A DNA stretch of 64,000 bases from Pseudomonadota bacterium (GCA_023431345.1 JAEYWK010000194.1:1-64000), one strand, 5' to 3'. Numbered from the stretch's first letter, positions 23,435-32,541 are shown. Notes: generated by a model from the sequence alone, not told the origin. Translations and numbers: made by a program.

Positions 23435-24001
23435 TCAAGAGCCGGCGCGAAAGAACTCCGCGCCGCCGCAGCGCAAGATCGTCGGGGTATTTTTGGGCTT
23501 GCGGCCGAGCGCCTCCACCGCCTCCACGTCCAAGTAAAGGCCGGGCCCCCAGCCCTCGACGCCGCTCTCCTCGTCGCCGTGGGTAGCGGCTTCCGCTAGC
23601 AGCGCACGCCGCAGCGGCTCGCTCGGGCGCGAGGCTCGCACCAGCTTGACCGAACCGCAGTCCACGACGTCGGGGCGGGGATCGTCTGCATCGACCCAGC
23701 AGCTGCCGTGGGTGAGCATGCCTGCGCTCGCGAAGTCGTGCTCGCTCAGCGTCGTGCGCAGGCGCTTCAACCAGCCGATCAGGTCCAGCTGCTGATCGCC
23801 ATCGGACAGCTCGATGTAAAAGGCATGGCCCAAATCGACTGCCCGCGCGGAGACGCCCGGCGCCTCTTCCACCAGCCGATCGCGAACGAGGGCGGTAAAC
23901 TGCGCGTAGCGCTCGATGAACTGCTCGCGTTCGCCCGCGTACTCTTCGTCTTCGATGTGGATGAGGGAGACCAGCAGGCCGAACGCGTTCTCGTCGATCA
24001 T
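23435..24001 (-). CDS. Hypothetical acidic protein
   Basis: 188 aa from ATG 24001. It is soluble and acidic, with no signal peptide or recognised domain. It alternates predicted strands and helices (AFGLLVSLIHIEDEEYAGER, RAVDLGHAFYIELSDGDQQL, SAGMLTHGSCWVDADD). Codon use agrees with its neighbours, so it appears to be a real gene. It is the first gene of the purN run and is divergent from the aldo/keto reductase. Function unknown. Confidence 0.7.
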   Translation of the reverse strand: MIDENAFGLLVSLIHIEDEEYAGEREQFIERYAQFTALVRDRLVEEAPGVSARAVDLGHAFYIELSDGDQQLDLIGWLKRLRTTLSEHDFASAGMLTHGSCWVDADDPRPDVVDCGSVKLVRASRPSEPLRRALLAEAATHGDEESGVEGWGPGLYLDVEAVEALGRKPKNTPTILRCGGAEFFRAGS

Positions 24002-24105
24002 CGCTAGCCGCCCATTTACCTCATTCGCTAGCGGGCGCGCTATGCTCGGCGCGCATGCTCGAAAAGTCAGCCGCCCCCCTCGAGCGCCGGGGCGAAAAGG
24101 CGCCG

Positions 24106-25269
24106 ATGGAATACCGGCGCTTCGGCAAGACGAACCTGGCTCTCAGCGTCATCACCCTCGGCGGCATGCGCTACCACGATGGCTGGACGAACCCGCGCGA
24201 CGAGCTGCCGCGGCGCAGCATCGACCAATGCCGCGTCGCCGTGCAAGCGGCGCTCGCCGCCGGCGTCAACCACATCGAGACCGCGCACGGCTACGTGAAG
24301 AGCGAGCACCTGTACTCCAAGGTGCTCCACGACGAGCTAGCGATCCCGCGTGACCGCTACTTCTTCATGACCAAAGGCTCGCCCGAGACGGGCGACGAGA
24401 TGAAGCGGCTGGTCGAAACGCAGCTGAAGACGCTGCGGCTCGACTACTTCGATCTCTACGCTTGGCACGGCATCAACACCCCGCGCCGCGCACGGGCCGC
24501 GCTGGCGACGGGCGGCCCCGTCGAGGTGCTCAAGCGCCTGCAAGAACAAGGCGTGACACGCCACGTCGGCTTCAGCACCCACGGGTCGTATCAGCTCATC
24601 TGCGAAGCCATCGGCACCGGCTTGTTCGATTTCGTCAACCTTCATTATTACTACTTTTGGCAGCGTAACTGGGGCGCCATCCAGCTCGCCGCGGCGTGCG
24701 ACATGGGGGTGTTCATCATCTCGCCCAACGACAAGGGCGGACACTTGTTCAATCCACCGCCGCTGCTGCGCGAGCTGACGGCGCCGCTCACGCCGATCCA
24801 GCTCAACGCGCGCTTCTGCCTGCGCTCGCCGTTCGTGCACACGCTGAGCTTCGGCATGACCGAGCCGGAGCACGTGCAGGAGATGCGCGGTATTTTCCCG
24901 ACGCGCATCCCGCTCGCGCCGGCGGACCAAGCCGCCGTGGCCCGCCTCGACGCCCGCCTCGCGCTCGACCCGTACGCCGCCTATGACGGCTTCGAGCTCG
25001 AAGGCGATCCTTCCGGCATCAACATCCCCGAGGTGCTGCGCTTCCGTCGCTTGCTCAAGTGCTACGACATGGAGGCTTTCGGCCGCTACCGCTACAACAT
25101 GTTCCGCCCCGGCGACGAATGGTTCGGTGGCGAGTTTGCGACCCACGAGCACCTCGACCGAGTCCGCTACGAGCGGGCTCCGGCGGGTTTGCCGCTGCGT
25201 GAGCTGCTCGCCGAAACCCACGCTGCGCTCTACACCGGCACTTCGGCCCGTCGTCCCGCCTCAAAGTGA
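24106..25269 (+). CDS. Aldo/keto reductase family oxidoreductase
   Basis: 387 aa from ATG 24106 (MEYRRFGKTNLALSVITLGG), the usual AKR start; an ATG at 24055 would add 17 residues. The tetrad is recognisable. The FDTAxxY motif appears as HIETAHGYVKSEHLY, with Asp replaced by Glu and Tyr kept. FFMTKG supplies Lys and YAWHGIN supplies His. NADPH binding is supported by SPNDKGG. The C-terminal about 100 residues (from DPYAAYDGFELEGDP) are longer than in small AKRs and could carry cofactor-like contacts. The substrate is not predictable. The next gene starts 60 bases downstream. Confidence 0.85.
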   Translation: MEYRRFGKTNLALSVITLGGMRYHDGWTNPRDELPRRSIDQCRVAVQAALAAGVNHIETAHGYVKSEHLYSKVLHDELAIPRDRYFFMTKGSPETGDEMKRLVETQLKTLRLDYFDLYAWHGINTPRRARAALATGGPVEVLKRLQEQGVTRHVGFSTHGSYQLICEAIGTGLFDFVNLHYYYFWQRNWGAIQLAAACDMGVFIISPNDKGGHLFNPPPLLRELTAPLTPIQLNARFCLRSPFVHTLSFGMTEPEHVQEMRGIFPTRIPLAPADQAAVARLDARLALDPYAAYDGFELEGDPSGINIPEVLRFRRLLKCYDMEAFGRYRYNMFRPGDEWFGGEFATHEHLDRVRYERAPAGLPLRELLAETHAALYTGTSARRPASK

Positions 25270-25329
25270 GACGGCTTAAAGGGTATTTGCGCGCGCCGTA
25301 GTGAGAGGGTGCCAGCGTCAGCGCGCCCG

Positions 25330-26478
25330 ATGGACAGCCCCGGCAGTCTGCAAAAGCCCTTCCGCCCGGCGTCGCTCCACCCGCACGACTTCCCGGGCGA
25401 TGAGGCCGACAGCGGCGTCTTCCAGCTGTCCGATCAATCGGTGCTCTTGCTGCTGCAACCGGGGCCCGACGTGGGGCCGCTCGCTCACGCGATCGAAGAA
25501 GAAGGTTTCTCGGCGGTGCCGGTCACCGAGATCGGCAACGCGGAAGCCAGCGGCTACGTGCCGCGTCTGGCGATCCTCGACGCCGAGGTCCCCGGCGCGC
25601 TCGACTTCTTGCGTCGCATCAACGCTCACGGTCCTACGCTGCAAGCGATCGTCGCGCTCGCGCCGGGAACGCTCGAGAGCGAAGCGATCGCGGCGGGGGC
25701 CATGCTCACCTTGCAGAGGCCGCTGCGCAGCGCCGACGTGGTGACGTGCTTGCAGCGCTTTCGAGCACAGCAAGAGCACCTCGCTCGCTCGCGCGACGTG
25801 TTCGATCGCGAGCGCTCCAGCGTGCCGCCGCCCCTGATCGAGGGCGTGCTCGCCACGATCGGCCACGAGATTCGCAATCCGCTGGCAGCGGCGCTGGCCA
25901 ACGTCGAGTGCTTGCGCGAGGGCTCGGTGGCGGCGCTCAGCGAGGAAGACCGCCTCGCGACCATCGACGACACGGTGATCGCCCTCCGCCGCATCCAAGA
26001 CGTGATGGCGGCCGTGTCGGCGCTCGTCAAGGGCGCGCCGCCGGTGCTGGAAAAGGTGCCGCTCTGGAGCGTCGCGGAGCGCGCCGTGGCGTCGGTGCGG
26101 CCCCACGACACGCGCCTCGAAATCGCGGGTGACCACGGCGTACACGGCTGGGGCAACGGCGCGCTGCTCGAGCAAGTCGTGGCCAACCTGGTTCAAAATG
26201 CGCTCGACGCCACCGCCGGCCAAGACAAGCGTCACGTGCTCGTGCGCGTTTACTCGGCGTCGGGGGAGGCGCGCATCTCGGTGCGTGACAACGGTCCGGG
26301 CGTGCCGCCCGCCCTGCGGCAGCGCATCTTCGACCCATTTTTCACGACCAAAGGCGAGCGCGGCACCGGCCTCGGCCTCGTGCTGGTGCGGCACGCGGTG
26401 TCACGCATGGGCGGCACCCTCAGCCTCGGACCGAGCGAGCGCGGGGCCGTGTTCCGCGTTCGCCTACGCGACGTGTGA
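25330..26478 (+). CDS. Orphan histidine kinase with N-terminal pseudo-receiver
   Basis: 382 aa from ATG 25330; a GTG at 25309 would add 7 residues. Residues about 30-145 fold like a receiver domain. The phospho-acceptor position in RLAILDAEVPG is kept, but the usual acidic pocket is LLLLQPGP and the Lys is Arg in LQRPL. The HisKA helix has TIGHEIRNPLAAAL (His179), followed by the HATPase boxes NLVQNALDA, DNGPGVP, FDPFFTTKGERGTGLGLVLV. It is soluble, without transmembrane segments, and would autophosphorylate in the cytoplasm. No response regulator is adjacent. The stop is 3 bases from the convergent lipoprotein gene. Confidence 0.88.
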   Translation: MDSPGSLQKPFRPASLHPHDFPGDEADSGVFQLSDQSVLLLLQPGPDVGPLAHAIEEEGFSAVPVTEIGNAEASGYVPRLAILDAEVPGALDFLRRINAHGPTLQAIVALAPGTLESEAIAAGAMLTLQRPLRSADVVTCLQRFRAQQEHLARSRDVFDRERSSVPPPLIEGVLATIGHEIRNPLAAALANVECLREGSVAALSEEDRLATIDDTVIALRRIQDVMAAVSALVKGAPPVLEKVPLWSVAERAVASVRPHDTRLEIAGDHGVHGWGNGALLEQVVANLVQNALDATAGQDKRHVLVRVYSASGEARISVRDNGPGVPPALRQRIFDPFFTTKGERGTGLGLVLVRHAVSRMGGTLSLGPSERGAVFRVRLRDV

Positions 26479-26481
26479 GCT

Positions 26482-27723
26482 TCACCAAAACGGCGTGAGC
26501 GAAAGCGGAGGCAACCCCGCTCCGTCGAGCTCGACGTCTGCCGCCGGCTCCAGCGCTCCGTCGCGCAGCGCGAAGCGCAGCAGCTTGCCGCGCGACAGGT
26601 CGCAGACCAAACACGGATCACCGCAGGCCGCGCGACAGCTCATGCCTGCAAAGGCCACGCCGCGACCCACGCCGCTCGAGCCGCGCGCGGCGGTCGCGAG
26701 CAGCTCCGTCGAGCCTGTCTCCAGGTCGAGGGCCCACAGCTGATTGTCGGCGTCCGCGCCGAGCGGCGTCTGCGACTTGATCAGCGCGAGGCGCTCCGTC
26801 ACGAGCTCCACGCTCGACTGCATCGGCGCACCGATCACGTCCAGCGCCATCAGCCGCCGTAGCTCACGCGGTGGCCGAGTCGTCGCGTCTAGTAGCAGCA
26901 GGCCGGAGCGCTCGGGCTCCGTGACCGCGCCCGTGCGCTGCAAGTGGCCCGAGCAGGCGATCGCGAGCAGCTCCCCGTTCGGCGAGAGCTCGGCCCGGCC
27001 GCAGTTGCTGAGGCCCTCGAGCGGCAAGCGGTAGGCGAGCGATAGGTCTCGGGCCGAGAGGGCGACGAGCTCGCTGTCGGCAGAGGCGCCGAAATCAGCG
27101 CGCGCGTGGTGCAACGTGACCAGCGCGTCGTCGCCGACCCGGACGATGGCGCTGGGGTTCGGCCGGTACTCGGCCTCGGTCGGCATCTCGATGGCATCGA
27201 CGATGGCGGGCTCGGACGGGTCGACGACGAGCACGTCGCTGCCGGCGTCGAACGGCTCGCGCCCCGGCTGTTGATTTTGGCCAAGCCTGGGCACCAGCGC
27301 GCGCTCCCCGTCGAGCTCCAAGTAGTCTTGCACGTTGGCGTCGAAGCCGGTGCCGACGGGTAACTGCGCTGTGACCTCCGCGCTGTCGACGTCGACGAAG
27401 CTGAGCACGTTCGTGCCATAGCGGTCGACGATCACCAGCTGCTCGCGCCGCGTCGTGCTCGCGACGCCGATGTCACCGGAGAGAGGCGCGGCGAGGCCGC
27501 TGGCGGACGTGGAAGCGCTGGAGAGGAAGGCCGGGCTCATCACGGTGCCGTCAGGCGAGAGCAGCGCGATCTCGCTCGACTGGTAGTCGCTCATCACGAC
27601 CGCGATGCCGCGCGGACACTCGCCCCGCGACGGCAGCTCGGCGCCGCCGGTGGGCGCGGGCGCCGTCACGTTGCACCCGAGCGGCAACGCCGCGAACAGC
27701 AAGCATCGCCAAACGCGCATCAT
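26482..27723 (-). CDS. Lipoprotein, beta-propeller-like, partner of TonB receptor
   Basis: 413 aa from ATG 27723; earlier residues in the frame are Arg/Pro-rich. Lipobox LPLGC (Cys17). Repeated blade-like segments alternate beta strands (IAVVMSDYQSSEIALLSPDG, LVIVDRYGTNVLSFVDVDSA, LLAIACSGHLQRTG, LWALDLETGSTELL) with Cys pairs near the C-terminus (CRAACGDPCLVCDLSRG). It fits a seven-bladed propeller lipoprotein on the outer membrane. The ATG overlaps the TonB-receptor stop by 4 bases, and the receptor follows a LolA gene, so it may be a surface ligand-binding partner. Ligand unknown. Confidence 0.8.
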   Translation of the reverse strand: MMRVWRCLLFAALPLGCNVTAPAPTGGAELPSRGECPRGIAVVMSDYQSSEIALLSPDGTVMSPAFLSSASTSASGLAAPLSGDIGVASTTRREQLVIVDRYGTNVLSFVDVDSAEVTAQLPVGTGFDANVQDYLELDGERALVPRLGQNQQPGREPFDAGSDVLVVDPSEPAIVDAIEMPTEAEYRPNPSAIVRVGDDALVTLHHARADFGASADSELVALSARDLSLAYRLPLEGLSNCGRAELSPNGELLAIACSGHLQRTGAVTEPERSGLLLLDATTRPPRELRRLMALDVIGAPMQSSVELVTERLALIKSQTPLGADADNQLWALDLETGSTELLATAARGSSGVGRGVAFAGMSCRAACGDPCLVCDLSRGKLLRFALRDGALEPAADVELDGAGLPPLSLTPFW

Positions 27724-29678
27724 TGCTTCACCTCGAGGGAGACGTACAGGCTGCGCCCTGGGAGCGGGTACCCGACGATGTCGAAGCGCTCTGCGTTCAG
27801 CAGGTTCGCGAGGCGAGCGCGGCTCACGAGCGCGCCGTCGAGCCACGTCGCGCTGCCCGAGAGCCCCAGCGTCGTCTGCTCGGGGATCACGATGAGCCCC
27901 GCCGGGTCCGCGAAGCGATTCGAGAGGTAGGTCAAATCAACGGCCAAATCGGCGCGCGCGAGCGCCGCATCGCTCAGATCCCCGCTCGATACCAGCACGC
28001 GCGGGGCCACCACCAGCCGGGACGTGAACGGCAGGAAGTCGTTGTCGAGCCTCCTCCCCGGCGTGGTGTCGCGTGGATCGAGCAGCGTGACGTTGCAGTC
28101 GGCTTGCAAATGCTCGAAGGCGCGCAGGCCGCCGCCGAGCTCGAGGCCCAAGACGCGCGCCTCACCGACGTTGATCGGTAGCACGTAGCCCTGCGCGGTG
28201 CGCGCGTAGGTGACGAGCTCACTGGCGCGGCGCGCGAACGCGCTGGCCTCGGCCTGCAGCCTCAGATTGCCCCGGCGCCATAGCCCGCGCGCGCCCGCGT
28301 CGACGCCGACCCCGAGCTCGGGCCGCAAGTCGCGATTGCCGCGCACGAGCGGCCCGACCCCGAACAGCTCTCCCAGCGCGGGCTGGCGCTGGTAGCGGCT
28401 CACGTTGACGAACGCGCTCACGGCGCCGAGGCGGGCGCCGACGCCGACGCGGCCTGCCGGCTCCACGTCGCCACAGCCGTCGCCGGCGGGCTGCGTGGCG
28501 CGGCACTGGGTCGTCACGACGCCGAGGAGCGTGAGCGCGCGCGTCGCGGAGAAATCCAGCCGGAGCAAGCCGCGCAGCGTGCTGGCGCGAGCCGCGAGCT
28601 GTTCGGTTTCTTCAGTGCGGGACAGCGTCTCGATGCTGCCGCTGCCTCCCGCCGCCAGCCGAAATCGCGCGCCGAGCGGCGTCTGCAAGAGCGCTTGCTG
28701 CTCCAAGCGACGCCCCGTCACCTCGGTGCGCCGAGAGAGCGCGCCGATCTCGCGCTCGGGATCGTCGAGCACCGCCCCACCGTCGAGCAGCGAAGTGCGC
28801 AGCGTCAATAATTGAGTGCGCTCTGCGTCGAGCCACGAGCGAGCCGTGAGCGCCGCCAAGCTGCGCGACAAGCGCGCGCGGGCGCTCCGCGACGGAACCA
28901 GCACGAGCTTGGGCACGCCCTGCTCGCGATCGACACGATTGAGGGTCAGCTCGAGGCGCCCGCGCTCCCCGAGGTTGATACGACCGAGGCCCCAGAAGTC
29001 GAACAGCTGGCTGTCCGCGTTCTTGCGCCGCGTGCGGCCGTCGTCGCTCGAGTCGAACAGCGTACCGCGATCGTCTCTGACCTCGTAGTCGTTGACGGCG
29101 CGCTCGGCCGAGGCGCCCACCAGCATGCCGGCGCGCTCGTTACCGAGGGCGAAATAGCCGAAGCCAGACTCGGTACCGAAGCTGCCCAGGGTCGCGCCGG
29201 CGGCGACCTCGGGCGCGCGAGGCCGGCGCGGCTCGAAGAAGATGGCGCCACCGATCCCCAGCTCGTCGGCGTCGGACGGCGCGTTGCCGCGATAGAGATC
29301 GACCCGCTCGATGAGCCACAGCGGGATCGTGGACAGGTCGACCACGCCGCCGACCTGGTCGTTGAGGCGCACGCCGCCCAAGTACACCGGCGTCTGTGCC
29401 GCGCTCGCGCCGCGGATCGAAGCCGTAGCCGGCGCGCCGAGCCCGCCCGTCTCCGCGATCTGCACGCCCGCCTCGGAGCGCAGCACGTCCGCAGCCCGCA
29501 GCGCCGGCGCCTCCAGTCGTTCACGACGAATCCGGCTGGTCGCGACGAACGGCTCGGTCGGGATTTCGGACTGCGGGCGGGCTTCGCCCACGACGGTAAT
29601 GGTGACCGGCTCGGCAGCGTTCGCGGCCGCTGGCCAACAGCCCGCGATCAGCAAAGCGAGCGCAACGTTTCGCCGCAC
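27720..29678 (-). CDS. TonB-dependent outer-membrane receptor
   Basis: 652 aa, BtuB-like size. The signal peptide (MRRNVALALLIAGCWPAAANA) is followed by a TonB-box-like ITVVGEAR. The plug domain is RAADVLRSEAGVQIAETGGL, TASIRGASAAQTPVYLGGVR and LSTIPLWLIERVDLYRGNAP, ending IGGAIFFEP. A 22-strand barrel follows, with C-terminal ERFDIVGYPLPGRSLYVSLE. It imports a scarce ligand (metal chelate, cobalamin or similar) with energy from TonB/ExbBD encoded elsewhere. It lies 9 bases after the LolA stop and is coupled to the downstream lipoprotein. Confidence 0.9.
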   Translation of the reverse strand: MRRNVALALLIAGCWPAAANAAEPVTITVVGEARPQSEIPTEPFVATSRIRRERLEAPALRAADVLRSEAGVQIAETGGLGAPATASIRGASAAQTPVYLGGVRLNDQVGGVVDLSTIPLWLIERVDLYRGNAPSDADELGIGGAIFFEPRRPRAPEVAAGATLGSFGTESGFGYFALGNERAGMLVGASAERAVNDYEVRDDRGTLFDSSDDGRTRRKNADSQLFDFWGLGRINLGERGRLELTLNRVDREQGVPKLVLVPSRSARARLSRSLAALTARSWLDAERTQLLTLRTSLLDGGAVLDDPEREIGALSRRTEVTGRRLEQQALLQTPLGARFRLAAGGSGSIETLSRTEETEQLAARASTLRGLLRLDFSATRALTLLGVVTTQCRATQPAGDGCGDVEPAGRVGVGARLGAVSAFVNVSRYQRQPALGELFGVGPLVRGNRDLRPELGVGVDAGARGLWRRGNLRLQAEASAFARRASELVTYARTAQGYVLPINVGEARVLGLELGGGLRAFEHLQADCNVTLLDPRDTTPGRRLDNDFLPFTSRLVVAPRVLVSSGDLSDAALARADLAVDLTYLSNRFADPAGLIVIPEQTTLGLSGSATWLDGALVSRARLANLLNAERFDIVGYPLPGRSLYVSLEVKQ

Positions 29679-29687
29679 CGACGCCGA

Positions 29688-30395
29688 TCAGGGGCGAATG
29701 ACTTGCGTGCCGGGCGGAGGCGTGAACGCGAACTCACCCTGCGGGGGCTTGCGGTTCACCTCGGCCGTCACGAAGTCGAAGCGGTTGCGGTTGCCCTGCG
29801 CGTCGATGATCAGCACGCGGCGGACCTGGTACGTCTGAGCGTCGACGAAGAACATGACCCGCTCGTAAGCGGGAGTGGGCGAGAGCGGCGTGCCGCTGAG
29901 CACGTAGCCGCTCTCGAACTTCATTTGCTTCGAGTCCTCGCGCTTGAACTTGAAGTTTTGCTGGAGCTTGCCTTGACCGGTCAAGAAGGAGAGCGCCGCC
30001 GGATACTGAGTCTTGTCGAGCGGCTGCTCGTACATCTGCTTGTTCTCTTTTTCGTAGATCTTGATCAGCTTGCCGTCGGAGACGACACGGTTGCCGTTGC
30101 TGGTGTAGCGCCAGCTCATCTTGCCTGGCTTCTCGAAGATCACTGAGCCCGCAGAGTCCTTCGTCTTGTCGTACGAGGGCACGGTGTAGCGCTGTTTGAA
30201 GCCGGCCTTGAACGTGGTCGTCTTGTCGTAGAAATTCTGCACGCGCTCGGCGATCTCGTCGGCGCTGAGGCCGGCTTGCGGCGCGGCGGGCTTGGCGGCA
30301 GGTGCCTTCTTGGCCTCTTGGGCTTCGGAGGGGCCCGCGACGAACGGCAAGGCCAGCGAGAGTGCAGAGAAGGCGACGAAGGTTCGACGATTCAT
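29688..30395 (-). CDS. lolA: LolA-family outer-membrane lipoprotein carrier
   Basis: 235 aa. Signal peptide NRRTFVAFSALSLALPFVAG, then an Ala/Pro/Lys linker and a LolA body: EIAERVQNFYDKTTTFKAGF, GSVIFEKPGKMSWRYTSNGN, VSDGKLIKIYEKENKQMYEQ. It is the unclosed beta-barrel that shields the lipid of lipoproteins in the periplasm and delivers them to the outer membrane. As the first gene of an operon with a TonB receptor and a lipoprotein, it could be a dedicated chaperone for that lipoprotein; it may also be the general LolA. Confidence 0.88.
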   Translation of the reverse strand: MNRRTFVAFSALSLALPFVAGPSEAQEAKKAPAAKPAAPQAGLSADEIAERVQNFYDKTTTFKAGFKQRYTVPSYDKTKDSAGSVIFEKPGKMSWRYTSNGNRVVSDGKLIKIYEKENKQMYEQPLDKTQYPAALSFLTGQGKLQQNFKFKREDSKQMKFESGYVLSGTPLSPTPAYERVMFFVDAQTYQVRRVLIIDAQGNRNRFDFVTAEVNRKPPQGEFAFTPPPGTQVIRP

Positions 30396-30549
30396 GACGG
30401 TCCTGAGGAGCCCAACTCGGGCTGCATGGTTGTACGCTTTTAACGCCGCAAAGCTTTGTTCCCCTACATCCCAGTTTCAAGGCGCGCCACGGCCGACGAG
30501 CCGACCGCAGCAACAGCTCGTTTTTAAAGGTCTTTTTCCGCGACGCGCT
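30396..30549. other. Intergenic region upstream of lolA
   Basis: 154 bases between ruvC (ends 30550) and the lolA start. It is AT-richer than its surroundings, with short runs (TTTTTAAAGGTCTTTTT near 30520-30537). It probably holds the lolA operon promoter. No clear operator or hairpin was seen. Confidence 0.4.
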
Positions 30550-31146
30550 TCAAGCGCGGCGGCGGACGATCGGGCGACGCGGCCTCTTCTTACCGAGCAG
30601 CGCCAAGAGCGCGCGGGCTCGCGCCTCCACGCCTCGCCCCGAGGCGCCCGGATCTGTCGCCTCCTCGAGCGCGCTCAGCAGGCCGCCGAGTCGCAGGTGG
30701 GTCATGGCGATCGCCAGCGCGTCGGCCGCGTCGGCCGGCGGCAGCAGCTCGAGCGCGAGCGCGGCGCGCACCATGAGCGCGACCTGCCGCTTGTCGGCCT
30801 GACCGCTGCCGGCGATGGTGCGCTTGATCTTGGCCGGCGCGTACTCCGCGATCGGGATGCCTTCGCGCGCCAAGCACAAGAGCACCACCCCGCGCGCATG
30901 ACCGAGCTTGGCCGCGGCTTGCGCGTCCTTGTTGAAAAATAGGCTCTCCACCGAGCTCACGGTCGGGCGGTGCTCACGGATGACGCGAGTGAGCTGACCT
31001 TCGAGCTCGACCAGGCGGGAAGCGATCGACTCCGACTCGTCGAGCGCGATCACGCCGTGCGCGACGTGCAGCAGCCGATTGCCCGTGCGCGAGACGACGC
31101 CCCAGCCCAGGCGGCGCGTTCCAGGATCGATGCCGAGCGCAATCAC
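30550..31146 (-). CDS. ruvC: Holliday-junction resolvase RuvC
   Basis: 198 aa. IALGIDPGTRRLGWGVVS gives catalytic Asp7, SSVESLFFNKDAQAA gives Glu67, and PADAADALAIAMTH gives the final acidic pair, all in the standard order. It cleaves Holliday junctions after RuvAB branch migration in recombination and repair. RuvA/RuvB are not in this window. The C-terminus has a short basic tail (GKKRPRRPIVRRR). It is divergent from the queuosine-precursor transporter and upstream of the lolA operon on the same strand. Confidence 0.96.
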   Translation of the reverse strand: MIALGIDPGTRRLGWGVVSRTGNRLLHVAHGVIALDESESIASRLVELEGQLTRVIREHRPTVSSVESLFFNKDAQAAAKLGHARGVVLLCLAREGIPIAEYAPAKIKRTIAGSGQADKRQVALMVRAALALELLPPADAADALAIAMTHLRLGGLLSALEEATDPGASGRGVEARARALLALLGKKRPRRPIVRRRA

Positions 31147-31190
31147 TGGGACCAGCCATAGCAGCCATTTTGCCGCATGGAAAGTGTAGG

Positions 31191-31937
31191 ATGCGCGCGC
31201 CCGCCATGTTCCTCGACAAACGCCACAAGCTGTTCCTGGTGCTCGCTGGCATCTTCACCACCTGCCTGGTGGTGGGCGACATCATCGGCGGCAAGCTGAT
31301 CGAGACGAACCTGTTCGGCTTTCAGTTCACGACCACGGTGGGCATGGTGCCGTTTCCGGTCACGTTCCTGCTGACCGACGTGCTCAACGAGTTCTACGGC
31401 AAGCGCGCCGCGCGCTTCGTCACGCTGGTCGGCTTCAGCATGGCGGTGCTGTCGTTTTCGATCATCTACCTGTCGGCGGCGATACCGTTCGCGGCCTTCA
31501 CGCACGCCGCCGACTGGACGGGGATGAACGAAGCCGCGTTCAACAACGTGTTCCTCGGCTCGCTGCGCATGATCGTCGCGTCGCTGTGCGCGTTCTTGGT
31601 CAGCCAGTTCGTCGACATCGGCGTCTTTCACCTGCTCAAGCGAGTCACCGGCGGCAAGCTGCTGTGGCTGCGCGCTACCGGCTCCACCGCCGCGTCTCAG
31701 CTCATCGACACCATCACCATCAATTTCGTAGCGTGGAGCGGCATGATGAGCGCCGGCAAAATCATCAACATCATCTATTCGGCTTACGGCCTGAAGATCT
31801 TGATCGCCGTCGCCCTCACCCCGCTCATCTACTTGTGCCACGCCCTGGTGGAGCGCGGCCTCGGCATCCAGCCCATCCTCGTCGGCGGTCAGGCGCCCGA
31901 CGACGTCGCCGCCGCTACGAACACCGCCCAGAGCTAG
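31191..31937 (+). CDS. yhhQ: Queuosine-precursor transporter (YhhQ/VUT family)
   Basis: 248 aa from ATG 31191; ATG 31206 (MFLDKRHKLFLVLAGIFTTC) is an alternative start. About six hydrophobic segments. The family features GDIIGGKLIETNLFGFQFTTTV, PVTFLLTDVLNEFYGKRAAR and ATGSTAASQLIDTITINFVA, including conserved polar residues TDVLNEFYG and QLIDT, identify the YhhQ/VUT family. It imports queuine precursors (preQ0/preQ1) for tRNA modification. A hairpin follows at 31972-31999. It is divergent from ruvC. Confidence 0.93.
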   Translation: MRAPAMFLDKRHKLFLVLAGIFTTCLVVGDIIGGKLIETNLFGFQFTTTVGMVPFPVTFLLTDVLNEFYGKRAARFVTLVGFSMAVLSFSIIYLSAAIPFAAFTHAADWTGMNEAAFNNVFLGSLRMIVASLCAFLVSQFVDIGVFHLLKRVTGGKLLWLRATGSTAASQLIDTITINFVAWSGMMSAGKIINIIYSAYGLKILIAVALTPLIYLCHALVERGLGIQPILVGGQAPDDVAAATNTAQS

Positions 31938-31971
31938 CTCGGCAGGGGTCTCAGTGCAGTGGGTGAAGACG

Positions 31972-31999
31972 CCCGCTGCTCACGCGGCGAGCAAGCGGG
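31972..31999. terminator. Probable bidirectional terminator hairpin
   Basis: CCCGCTGCTC (31972-31981) pairs with GAGCAAGCGGG (31989-31999) with one bulged A and a 7-base loop. It lies between the convergent yhhQ and lipoprotein genes and is followed on the plus strand by GATTATTT. Confidence 0.55.
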
Positions 32000-32001
32000 G
32001 A

Positions 32002-32541
32002 TTATTTGCAGGAGGCTTGGCAGGCTTCGAAGGCTCTGCGGCACAGATCGAGGTTGGCGAAGCCGGGAACACCACCGTCGACGGGCTGCGACAGGCAACC
32101 TTGCATCGCGGTTTGACAGCGCGACAAGCAAGCCGCGGACGGGGCGGCGATGATGGGCACCGACGTCGGGATGACGGAAGTCGGTGCCGGCGCGCTGCCG
32201 CCAGCGGCCGTCGCGCTGCCGCCAGCGCTGGTGCCGCCAGCGCCGGCCGGGGCGCCGCCCGCTGGCGCACCGCCCGAAGCCGCCGCCGCTCCTCCGGCCG
32301 CGGGCTTGGGCTCGCTCGCTTCCGCGGCGGGGCGCTTGGGTTTGGCGGAATTTTTCGCGTCGTCGTCGGCCGGGCGCTTCTTGGCGGGCTCTTCGCGCGC
32401 CGCGATCGGAGCGCTGGAAGCGGGCGGCTCCGGCGCCGGCAGCGGCCGAGCGTCTTGCTCCGCGCTCCCGCGATCTTTGCAGGCGACGGCGAGCAACAAC
32501 GAACAGACCAGCAGCTTCCAGACGCGAGCACGGCTCCGCAT
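32002..32541 (-). CDS. Lipoprotein with Ala/Gly/Ser linker and Cys-rich C-terminus
   Basis: 179 aa from ATG 32541. Lipobox LLAVAC (Cys21). Residues 30-80 are a Pro/Glu/Lys linker, 80-130 Ala/Gly/Ser/Thr low complexity. The C-terminal 45 residues contain CLSRCQTAMQGC and LCRRAFEACQASC, with evenly spaced Cys typical of disulfide-bonded tails of myxobacterial lipoproteins. The N-terminal half is disordered. Function unknown. A much longer frame reading into 34 kb is the antisense of the GlcD gene and is not real. Confidence 0.72.
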   Translation of the reverse strand: MRSRARVWKLLVCSLLLAVACKDRGSAEQDARPLPAPEPPASSAPIAAREEPAKKRPADDDAKNSAKPKRPAAEASEPKPAAGGAAAASGGAPAGGAPAGAGGTSAGGSATAAGGSAPAPTSVIPTSVPIIAAPSAACLSRCQTAMQGCLSQPVDGGVPGFANLDLCRRAFEACQASCK

